From positions 161,379,260-161,443,259 of the forward strand of contig BTPG01000003.1 of the NCBI GenBank assembly GCA_036245525.1: a stretch of DNA of 64,000 nucleotides, given 5' to 3'. This document shows, piece after piece, positions 47,201 through 59,200 of the stretch. The DNA is from Semisulcospira habei (lineage: Eukaryota; Mollusca; Gastropoda; Semisulcospiridae). Position 1 is the stretch's first letter. Each line of letters opens with the position of its first letter. A model generated the notes under the pieces. It saw only the letters and a list, made by a program, of their open reading frames with translations, was not told the origin of the DNA and did not search any database. Both the position numbers and the translations under genes were made by a program.

Positions 47201-50200
47201 AGTGAACCAAATTAGTATGTACAGAAAAGTATTATCATCAGTTACCTTTTTTGTTGAAATGTTTTGGTTGAAAAGACTGATAAAAACTAAAATTTTACAA
47301 AAATAAGACATTTTCACATCATTTGCCCTTCTCTTGAGACCCTTGACCTTTCTGAGGGTCATCCAAATTAGAGCCAAGAATAGACTTGGCAAGCCATGAA
47401 ATGTGGGCAACCCGGCTAGCTGTTGCACTTAGCCAATGCTGTTTTGCTATGAATCACAAGTAATATGCAGCAAAATTTAAGTTCAGGTTGACAAAGGACT
47501 GTGGACAACTGTTTCCTTGTCATACAGTTGTTACAATACAATCTTTTTATTTTTGTGGAAATAATGCTGAGGAAAACAATCTCTAAACATACATTGTACA
47601 TTAAAACTGCAAATGGCGATTAAGCCGGTCACAGTGGCTTCTGAAAATTGTCTACTATATTGTTTCATTGGCTAGCATAATTATTCAACTTTGTTATGGG
47701 TGATTTTCTGATATAGTGGCCCATGGGGGGGGGGGGGGGGGGGGGGGGGGGAGGGTCCATTGTTCCTGGGGACTGTAATTACACACAGTAACACTAGATT
47801 AATGTTTTGTGTTGTGTGCATGGCTTACACATATCAAAGAAACAAATTGCAAAAGCTTTTGGTGTTACTTTTATTCCATTGTATTTTGTTAATATGTTAC
47901 GAAAAATGCAGATTGTGCCATGGCAGATTTGTGACATAATGATGGTGGGTTAACAACTGTGTGTGATGCTGAGCAGCTTCAATAAATTGCTGTGAAAATA
48001 ATATCGAACAGAACGGAAACATCAACATACGTGTATATTTCAGTGATATGTTCATGTTATGTATACAGTGTATGATTACACAACTAAAAACATGTACCGG
48101 GCATAACCATTCGTTACTGAAACCATGTGTGTAGAGCAGCTGTTCCTACACAAAAGCATGTTGTGTTAGGGACTAATTTTCTTCCTGTTTTTAGTGATGA
48201 TGTGTGCACTTCATGACCGTTTTTTTTTTTTTTTTTTTTAATGATTTTAAACTAAAATATGCGAGGCAGTGATGTGAAGTGATCCACATCGCTGTGATAC
48301 CCATTCACCTTCTGAAATGCGATATGGATATATAAAAACAAAATCACATTATATTTGACATGAACAAACATAACAGACGATTACAAAGTAAAGTAGGCAA
48401 AAGCACTGTCAGGGGAGAGAAGTGTGCATGATCGACCAACGATCATAGATCTACTTTGGTCGAAGCGCAAAAAAAAATAAAAAATAAAATAAAGATAGGA
48501 AAGAAGGGGTGTGCTAAACAAGTGACTGGAAGCAATGCATATGGAAGCCCCCACCCCCGAAGGGGGGGGGGGGGGCGTATCACATATCCCACTGTTCCAG
48601 CCCCTTGGTGCATGGAAATTTAAATCTAGGTCCTCCAAGGGGGTCCAGATATTTAGCCAGTGTGGACAGCTGTTTCGGTCTTGGCAACCTCGTCAGCATA
48701 CCCTTCAGCATACTGGTGGAAGACAGGAACTCTTGCCTACCTGCAAAGACAGCCACATTTTACTGTGGTGTCTGCAGGGGCATACATTCCATGCCTCCAC
48801 CTAGAGCTAAATTTCCATGCACCCTAAGAGAGAACCTACAAAAAAAGGGGGAAGGGATTGCAGTCGATATTGTAGTAATAAATGAAAAGAAAAGGGGAGA
48901 CTGCCAGTGCTAATATTTTAGGGCTTCCACATGCATTGCTTCCAGTCACTTGCTTAGCGCACCCCTTCTTTCCTATTTTTTTTTTGTTTTGTGCTTCGAC
49001 CAAAGTAGATCTATGATCGTTGGTCGATCATGCACACTTCTCTCCCCTGTTTGCCTACTTTACTTTGTAATCTTCATAAAATATTAGCACTGGCAGTCTC
49101 CCCTTTTCTTTTCAAACATAAAAGAAGTCACGGAAAGATACAAGAATGACCCATTTTCCTCACGGGTGCATTTGAGTGAAAAATATCGCTGGGCACAAAG
49201 TGGCTATTCTACATATTTTATGTGTTACGTCCATTCACTTCAGAGTTGGTCACCGCACACGGCACAGAAAGTTGCTTTTTAAATAACTCCATATCAGCTA
49301 CTAGTGTTTCAGATACCCTTATTTTGACAAATAACACAAAAGCAGCCAAAACAGTATGAAGACTAAAGAATTAACAGTGGTTAATTTGGTTACTGTGTTA
49401 CAACCGTTCAGCAGTACACCAAGCATACTTTGTGAGTGTAAAAAAAAAGAAAAAAAATATTTGGAGAAATATATCTAAAAATTCATGAAAGTGTGTGCCA
49501 ACAGTCAGACTATTACTTACTTACTTACGCCTGTCACCCCTACCCGGGTATAGGCCGTCGACGAGAGACCTCCAGCAACTCCTGTCCTGTGCTTCTCCTT
49601 CGATTCTACTCCAGGTGGTTCCCAGTCTCTTGATGTCTGCTTGGAGGTCTCGACGCCAGGAGTTTCTCGGCCTACCTCTTTTCCTCTTTCCCTGGGGGTT
49701 CCATGACAATGCCTGCCTAGTGATACTGGAAGCTGGCTTTCTCAGACTGTGACCGATCCATCCCCATCTTCTTCGCCCAATTTCATTCTCTGCTGTTATC
49801 TGCTCTGTTCTCTCCCAGAGTCTGACGTTGCTGATCTTCTCTGGCCAGTGGATTTTCAAAATTCTTCTAAGGCAACTGTTCATGAAGGTCTGTACTCTGT
49901 TGACTGTGGTTTTTGTCAATCTCCATGTCTCTGCTCCATATAGGAGAACTGCTTTTACATTGGAGTTGAAAATCCGGACTTTGGTGTGTTGTGACAGCTC
50001 TCTGGAACTCCACACTTTTTTCAACTGGAGAAAGGCTGCTCTGGCTTTACCGATTCGTGCTCTGACATCTGCATCAGTGCCGCCTTTTTTGTCTATGATG
50101 CTCCCGAGATAGGTGAAGGACTCCACCTCCTCCAACGGGGTGCCAGCAAGCAAGACTGGTTCTTCCCTGGTTGCGTTCAGCCTCATTGTCTTTGTTTTCT

Positions 50201-53200
50201 GTTTGTGAATGGTGAGGCCCACTTGGGACGAGATGTCAGCAAGCCTCGTGGTCTTGTCCTGCATTTGTTGATGAGTGTGGGACAGTAATGCCAAGTCGTC
50301 TGCAAAATCGAGGTCGTCAAGCTGTGTCCACAGTGTCCACTGTATTCCACTTCGTCTGTGCTCTGTGGTCATCTTCATGACCCAGTCTATGGCCAGTAGG
50401 AAGAGGAACGGAGACAGCAGACACCCCTGCCTGACACCAGTTCTGACCTGGAGCTCTCTGGTGAACTGCCCTTCGTGGATCACGCGACATGTCATGCCAT
50501 CATAGCTGCTCTTGATCAGGTGGACGAGCTTTGTGGGTACACCGTAGTGTCGTAGGAGTTTCCACAGAGTCTCTCGGTCCACGCTGTCAAATGCTTTCTC
50601 ATAATCCACAAAGTTGACTATTGGTGGGCATAAACAGGTAGTTCATACCTAATACTTTATTGTGTGCCCTCCATGTCACAGTTCTGGCCACAATTTCAGA
50701 GACCAACCCCTACGCCAACAGTAGATGCATCTTATTCATGTAAAGTCTGCTATTATTGGGCAATTTCACAGAAATAATCCATTTCTGTACAGTTTTCCTG
50801 CTTGCACTGCTGATCATCCATAGTGACACGCTGTCCTGTCCACAGCCCTCTGCACTTTCTCACCTCTCGCGCTAGTATGGGAACTTGCGACCTTGGTATT
50901 AGTGTGCACATGGTAGGAAGGTCTTACCATCAAGTATATCTGTACAAAGCTCTGGGTTACAGTTGTGAATGGTATTTGAGAAAAAAATAATTTGTGTTAA
51001 AACATGGCTACATATATTGACCTATTCCCTGGTCTCTTATGACCCTTGACCTTTTTGATGGTTCACCCAAATTAGTATGCATACGACGGTCTTATTATCA
51101 GGTATCTCTGTACCAAGTTTGGGTCTAACGTTGTGAATACGTAGTATGTGAGAAAAAAATTTTAGTCAATATATGGCTATTTTGGACCTATATCCTGATC
51201 CCATGACCTTGACCTTTAAGAGAGTCACTCAAATTGGTATGTTTAGAAAGGTCTTGCCACAAAATATCATTGGCCAAGTTCAAAGTCTGTGGATTGCATA
51301 GTCTCTGAGAAAATGCCAATGTTAAAGTTTACCATGGACGATGACATACAGACAAAAGACAGATGACCACTAGCCCATTACATACTCACTTTTGCTATCG
51401 CACATGAGCCAAAAAATGAAAAATTAAGCGACACATGGGGAAAGAGGTTTTTTGGTTTTTTTTTGGTGTTTGGTTTTTTGTTTTGTTTTGATTTTTTGGG
51501 GGAAGGGGGTGTCAATTATTCCACTGCCTACGACGTGTTAAGGCACTTTCAACTTTTCCACTTGATTTAGCCTATTTTTTCGTCTGCTTTTTTTCTTTTC
51601 TTCTTTTCTATTTTGAAGGGATGGGTGGAGGTGGAAAGTGATCTGCTGCCCCTGGACACTCCTAATCTCATTTGTAATGAGAGAATGCCTGGGGACTAAA
51701 TTTTGGAATTAAATGTGTTCAAACACTGAGCCCTTACATCAAAATTTCAAAAACTGGGAGTCATCCTCTAAGACTGCCTACCAGTCCAGAAGAAAAATTT
51801 ATTTTTCTCTAAAATATATTTTTTCGAGAAAATACTTACCGATGGCATTACTGTATGGAAGTAGCACCTAGCCTCACAATTTCAGCCCGGGATCGTTGTG
51901 TACAGCAACGCCACCAGGGAACCCTCAAGTGAGCTGTACCAACGTCCCTGAATAGCTTCCCTTTACTGAGTAGTCTCCCTTACCTTATACGGCACATGCG
52001 CAGCCGTTACCAGTTTCCGCACTTAGCTTACTGGCGGCGAGCGGGGCAGGTGGGAGGGCCCTCCGAGTAATGCCATCGGTAAGTATTTTCTCGAAAAAAT
52101 ATATTTTAGAGAAAAATAAATTTGTTTCATCAAAAAACATTACCGATGGCATTACTGTATGGAAGAATGGCGAATAGGAGGAGGGCGCCGCCAACTACCC
52201 CGTGATTGCGTACGCATTAGTGAAAAAGACTGGGATCAACACCTCACAATTTCAGCTAAGCGTACCTAATACGCATGGCGCGCCGGCACGGAGTGTTGAG
52301 CCGCGGAGACGTCACCCACCAGGATCAGGTTATTCCGCTGGCCAGAGAGGTCGCGTAGATAAAAACGTGCAAAGGTTGATTCAGCTCTCCAGCCGACTGC
52401 GGCAACAATGTCCCGGACTGCGCAGTTGCGGTCAAAGGCGAGGCTGGTCGATACAGCTCTGATTTCGTGCGCCCGAATTCGCATCCGCTTGGCCCCTGAG
52501 GGGGAGAGGTCCTCGTAAGCGGAGCGTATAATCCACCGCAACCATGAAGAGATAGTCTGAGCAGTAATGTCCGACTTGCCACGATATAAGGGCAGAAAAA
52601 GGCGGGAGCGATTTTTTCGGAAAGGTTTTGTTCGTCGGAGGTATATCTTCAAGGCCTGAACAGGGTCCTGTTGGCAGGAGTCCAGGGACTGGGAAGCAAC
52701 CTGCAGCAGCCGGATGGTGATTATTTGTGGCCGGGCAGAGGGGAGCCTGTTTTTGGCGAGAAAGGCCGGATTAGTGAGGAGCTGCACTGTGCCATCTGCT
52801 CGGAACTGAAGGCAAGTGGGCTCTGTGGAAAGGGCATGGAGCTCGCTAACCCGCGCAGCAGTGGCAAGAGCAAGGAGAAAACAAGTTTTTCTCGTAGGGT
52901 TGGCCAAAGAGGCCAGATGTAGGGGCTCAAAGCGTGCAGAATTGAGCCACATAAGTACCCAGGGAAGGTCCCAGCGGGGTACCAGGGAGCGCGGAACCGG
53001 ACGACGGAGGTCAAAATTAGCCATCAGGTCCGAAATATCTTTACACGCGCCTGGGTCATCACGCCCCAAATGTCTGTAAGTGTCGGCAATCATAGCCAAG
53101 TAACCCCGTATGGTAATGGGCGCCAAGTGTTGGTCGTCAAAAAGCCATAAGAAAAAATCGGCGAGGAGGGGCATAGTCAGTGACGTGGGGGAAAGGCGTC

Positions 53201-56200
53201 GAGCCGCGCACCAGGATTGGTAGACGCGCCACTTCCCGTCATACACGCTGCGGGTAGATGGTCGGCGGGCTGCAGCGATAGCTTCCACCGCTGCATGTGA
53301 GTAACCGCACAACCGCCAGGCGTGTAAGGCTAGCCTCTCCGGGCACGGGTGGAAAAGGGCTTGTCGGGGCTGTTTCAACATCGTGCGAGGCGTCGGGAGC
53401 CTCACGGGGGGCTCCGTGGCGAGGTGCAACAGGTCGGTCGTCCAGCTCTTGGTCCAGTGGAACGGGGCGACCAGGAGGAGGACCGTGTTGCACCCCCGGA
53501 GCTTCTGAAGGATCTTGGGAATCAGAACCGTGGGGGGAAAAGCGTAGGCCACGAGGCCGTCCCAAGGAAGAGACGTATCCATTCCCAAGGAAGATGTGTA
53601 TCCATTCCCCATGCTAGGGGATCCGGAATGGGAGACACAAAGACTGGCAGTTGTCTGTTCCACCTCGTCAAGAAGAGATCGATGGAGGGAGTCTCCCAGC
53701 GGGCATATATCATCTTGAAAATCTCCGGACTGAGGGACCATTCAGTGTGGAGAGGTTGGCCCCGACGGGACAAGGAGTCCGCTAACACATTTAGATGTCC
53801 AGGAATGTGGCGAGCCCGGATAGAAATCCCGCGATCCCGACACCAAAGCATCATCTGGTACAGGAGCATGCAGAGAGGAGGAGATCGTGTCCCTCCCAAC
53901 TTCTGGATGTAAGAGACTACTGTCGAGTTGTCGGACAGCACGAACACATCCTGGCCCTGGAGACGAAGTTCCCAATGACGGAGTGCCAACCAGACAGCCT
54001 GTAGTTCCAGCCAATTGATGTGTTTGTCCGAAAGGCTCGGCGGCCACAGTCCCGAAATCGAAGCAAAGCTCGGCAGGAGATGCGCGCCCCAACCCGATCG
54101 GCTGGCGTCGGTGCAAAGGGAAAGCCGAGGAAGGGGGGAGGACAGAGGAACACCCGTCCGAAGCCACACTGGATCCATCCAACGGAGGAGGTTGGACCTG
54201 ATCAAGGGGGGGACGGGCACCAAGGCGTTGAGGTCGCCCGAGGAGGGGCGCCAGTGTAATAGCAGATGAAGCTGGAGAGGACGTGTAAACAGTCTGCCGA
54301 GGGGCAAGAGATCCGCCGCCGCACTTAGGAGACCGAGCAGCTGGAGCCAGGTCCGGGCTGACACTGCGTCGGCACAGTACACTGTCCGAGAAAGATCGAT
54401 CAACCTCTGGACACGAGGTTCGGGCAAACACACAGTGTTGAGGTCGGTCAGAAATTCCATGCCCAGGTGTATAAACCGACGAGACGGCAAGAGGTCCGAC
54501 TTTCCCTCGTTGACCTGGAAGCCTAGGCGGTGAAGTAGATCCCGCAGCGAGTCTCTGTCCGTCACGAGGGCGATGGAGTCCTGATTCCGAAGCAGGAGAT
54601 CGTCCAGGTAGTTGGACAAGGAGCTGGAGGCCGATCGACGGGCCCTGGCCAATACGGCATCCATAATCCTCGTGAACACCCATGGGCTGAGGTTGAGTCC
54701 GAAGGGTAGTGCGCGGAACTGAAAAATCTGTCCTTCGAAGGCGAAGCGGAGAAAGCGCCGAGACGACGAGTGGATCGGGACATGGAAGTAAGCGTCCGTG
54801 AGATCGAGACTGATCGCAAAGTCGAGAGGTTGGACGGCGGCCCGAAGTGCCCGTGCTGTCTCCATGCGAAAGGGGGGAGCCGAAATAAACTTGTTGAGCG
54901 CCGACAAGTCGATGATTGGACGCCAACGGCCGCCTGGTTTGGGCACGACGAAGAGGCGACTGTAGAAAGCAGGTGAGTCGTGACGCATCACCAGTTCCGA
55001 CGCAGCTTTCCGGAGGAGTTCCGCAATCTCCAGCCGAAGAGCGGCCGCCTTGAGCGGGTCTGCCGGTGACTGAGTCTACATGGGCGAGCGTCGGAGCGGG
55101 GGAGGGTGTTGAAAGGTCAGGCGCAGACCGTCTGAAACGACAGACTGTATCCAAGGGTCGTCGGGCTGCAGTGACCGCCACTCGGTGCTGTGCAGAGCTA
55201 ACCTCCCGCCGACTGGCGACCCAAAAGGTGTCAGCGGGGGTGGAGACGGGGGAGCGTCATTGGATCCGACCACGCCCGGGCCGTCGAGAACGTCGGGGCC
55301 AGGCGGAGGCAGAAGAGGACGGGGCCGCAAGGGGTCGACCGAACTGTGGCTGTCGACTAAAACGAGTCGAGGATCCTGAGGGTGGACGGAAGGTGGGTCT
55401 GGGAAACCGCAGGGCATGACCCCCTGACCTGCGGGTTGGAGGAAAGCGACGGCGGTCACTTCTAGGAGCGATGGACCACAGGTCCTTGGAGGATTCTCGC
55501 ACCCTCTGCCAAGTCGGGCCGAAGAGGGTCGATCCACCAATGGGGGCCTGGCGGAGCTGCGTTTTAATAGATGGGGGCAAGCCGGGGCAAGAACGAAGGA
55601 GGCTGTCGCGACGCATTAAATCGCAATTAACTGCGCCCGTTAACGCGTTGGAAGAGGCGTGGTAAGCTGCCCGGTTTGCTATGGTGCGAATATCCTCCAA
55701 TTGGTTAACGCTGGAGCGCCCAGACGCCGCAGCGCAAGAAACAATAGCCTGTGTAGCAAGTTCCAGAAAACCGGTACATGCAAGCGTATTTCGAATTCGA
55801 ACCGCCATAGTATCCAGGCCGGGAGGCAAAATACGCCGAACCGCCGCCCTGCCACCCACAAAGGCTTCCGCATCCGAATCCACGGACGGAAGGGGACAGA
55901 GGAAGTAGGGCGAGTGTCCATGATACCAGCGCTGCCGAAATGTAAGATCGAAGTTTTCCAACCAGCGAAAATCCTTGAAAAAATGCTTGTCGCCAAGACG
56001 TCCCTGTCCGAGATGCGTATTAAAGGCCTCCGTAAGGTCGCGAAAACCGGGTGGCTGAGGCAGCAACTTAAAACGTTTGGGCTGAAGGTGGGCATCCACA
56101 AGAGCCGAAGACTTCCGCTTGATGGGAGGGGACGAAGGGCATATGTCCCGAGGAAGGAATCCGGAAATCTGTCTAGAAGCCGAGTCTAAGGCTGCACACA

Positions 56201-59200
56201 CATCGGACCCCAAAGCGCCACGGGCGGAAGGTGAAAGGGCCGCTAGGTCATGGTCAGAAGCGGAAGAGTGATCGTCAAGAGACCACACGGCCGAAGCGGA
56301 GTCTTCCGGGTGCAAGCTAAGAACGTCCTCAGGGGAAGGCACATTTGGATGAACGCTCGAGCGCGGGGAAGGAGAGCGGTAGGGAAGCAAAGAGGAGGCT
56401 CGGGAAGGAGAGAAAACCGACGGAGGTCGGCGACGGAGAGAGGAATCGGGTCCGGAAGGACGCGAGCCCCCTCTAGGCAAATGAACAATAGGAGGGGGAG
56501 AAGAGTCCCCCGCAGAACGCGCAAGACGCGAGCGAGAACGACGAGGGGCCCCCGAAGATATACGGGAAGACGGGACAAAGCGGGGAGAAGAAGTCTTCCG
56601 AGAACGATGAGACGTGGAAAGACGGTGGCGCGGGCGGGAGAAACGGTCCCGAGAGGAAGAGCGCCGAACCGAAGAAGGCACAGGACGGTCCAAGGAAGGA
56701 GACCGTAAAGCTGTTGTGTCCCCACGGGCCAAGGCGGAAGAACGAAAATGGCGATTGTCTGGGGGAGATGGCGACCGAAAACGCCGAGGCGCGGAACGCG
56801 TAACCGTTGTGGAAGGTCGAATAATAGACAAGAAAGGTTTTGTACTCACATGTGTGCCTGCTAAGGGTAAGGGGTCGCGTGGCCGCGGAGCATAAGGGCG
56901 CCTCTCACCGCGGTCAAGATGTCTTGTCAACGGCGATAAGATCGGGCGCAGAGCAATCGGCTGTTCCGAGCGGCTCAAGGACACCACAACATCCGACAAC
57001 GCACGCCGTGGGCCAGTGATGGCAGAAGGCGTAGCAGCAGTAACGGTGTTCCTGACGGACAGACTACCTGGCTGCAAGCGTGGGTCCTGGGGGTTAGTGG
57101 GTCGTTCCCTGCGGTAAAAGCCCCACAACTGTGACCATTGAAGTTCCCTCCATGAGGCACACACGTTGCATGTATGAGAAGAGGAGCATCCAGAACACGG
57201 AAGGCAGATGGAATGATTATCAGTGGGCCACTGAAAATCCTTACAATGCCGACACGTCTGAACTTGCATCCTGGAACAGAAGAAAAGTACGGCGTAAAAG
57301 GAACACCGGCAACGGTCATGATGTCGGAACACGAAACGCGCCGAAAATTTTTGTTCGATACGAAGTAAAGAAAGATCCACAGATCAATGCCGTAGCCTGG
57401 CCGGAACGCGGGGACTCCGGATGATAATATCATCCAAGATCGAACTACTATAAACTAAGAAAAGGCCGAAAAAGAAAGCCAAAGAAGGGAGCCGTTTGGG
57501 CTGACAACCGATAACCGGAAGCTAAGCGCGAGAAACTGGTAACGGCTGCGCATGTGCCGTATAAGGTAAGGGAGACTACTCAGTAAAGGGAAGCTATTCA
57601 GGGACGTTGGTACAGCTCACTTGAGGGTTCCCCGGTGGCGTTGCTGTACACAACGATCCCGGGCTGAAATTGTGAGGCTAGGTGCTACTTCCATACAGTA
57701 ATGCCATCGGTAATGTTTTTTGATGAAACAAAAAACTGACCATGAGAATTCAAGGGTGGTGTTAGTATTGTGAAGCACCTCTAGGTGCTAAGCTATTCTG
57801 GCACCAGCACCCTTGAACCGTCAAGGTCAATCCACATTCTGTTGTGGTGCATCAGTCCTCAAAGGAAAAATATGCATCCCAATATGTGGTACCGAAGTCC
57901 ATCCATGCTACCAACCCTCAAAACACATACTGCATGCATTGATGACATACCTTGTTAAGCTGGTTACTGGTACAGAAAGTCATACCAGCACCGATACCCG
58001 TATATGTACAAGCACATGTAAAACTACATGTAAGTGGCAATGACAGACTGTACCTCTCTTTCTCTCTCTTTGTGTTCCTCATTCTGTTTAACATTAATAA
58101 ATTGGTTCATTTGATTTATCAGAATAATTCATGAAATGATTTGACTATTCATTTGGGTCAACTCCACCAGGGAGGCCCCTTTGGGGGCTTAACTGCCTGT
58201 CCCAAGTCAGGATAAAGGAGGAGGGTTAGGCGTGGGGCTAGCGACTCCACCCTGTAAAAAGAAACTTGCTACGGAAACGACAACAAGGGAAAAAGCGACA
58301 ACCGGCGCTGGGAGCGAAGCAGACCAGGAAACTGGACTTATGACGGATGGGGACCAAAGCCGCAAGGACGTCTCCACCCCGATAGCGGAACTCCTGACGC
58401 CAAAACGATGGATCAGAATTGGATGCTGGAACGTGCGAACGCTCTACCAGACTGGAAAGCTGGCGCAAGCAGTAAGTGAACTGAACCGCCACAAACTAAC
58501 CCTCATGGGAGTAACAGAAGCAAGATGGACTGGTGCTGGCAGACAGAGGTTGAGCTCCGGAGAAGTCATCATCTGGTCTGGAAGAACAGACAACGAACAC
58601 CGAGAAGGAGTTGCTGTCATCATCAATAAGAGCAAGGCCAACACCGTTCTACAGTGGAAACCTGTGAACGAGCGCCTGCTGTACGTCAGGATGAATTCCA
58701 AATACGCAAAGCTGTCTATTGTTGTGGGCTACGCACCGATAGACGACGCGGAAGAAGAGGATAAGGATGCATTCTACGACGCCCTCCAAGCTGTTTTGGA
58801 AGACATCCCTCGACATGACGTGCTGATGCTGATCGGTGACTTCAACGCTAAGGTCGGCTGCGACAATGAAGACAGAAAGAGGACCATGGGACGACATGGA
58901 GCGGGTGTGATCAACGACAACGGGGAGAGGCTGGTCAATTTCTGCGAGGAGAATGACTTAGTCATAGGAGGGACCCTGTTTGCACATAGGGAGATCCACA
59001 AACTCACATGGAAATCACCAGACGGCAAGACCCAGAACCAGATCGACCACATCATCATTAATGGTCGCTGGAGGCACTCTCTGCAGGATGTGCGAGTGAT
59101 GCGACATGCTGACATTGGCAGCGACCATAGTCTTCTGGTGGGGAAGGTGACATTGAAGCTTAGGAAAGTAAAGATAGGAGACACCAGAAATCAGCGCTAC

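Larger units (their letters stand above)
51795..57732 (-). mobile_element. DIRS-like element D, near complete (5.9 kb)
   Basis: Seen: inverted terminal repeats at about 51842-52030 and 57530-57690 (aaccctcaagtgagctgtac and complement, tacagcaacgccacc), distinct outer termini, internal complementary region at 52063-52172. Order on the minus strand: intact 707-aa gag-like ORF, RT-RNase H with one stop and one small duplication, tyrosine recombinase. Like C it has the full DIRS layout. It is in the 16-kb intron between exons 62905 and 46819, sense to the host gene. Confidence 0.9.

Noticed and set aside
53742..55181. 479-aa minus-strand frame in element D
   Set aside because: Overlaps the RT-RNase H in another frame and has no family motifs; a shadow.
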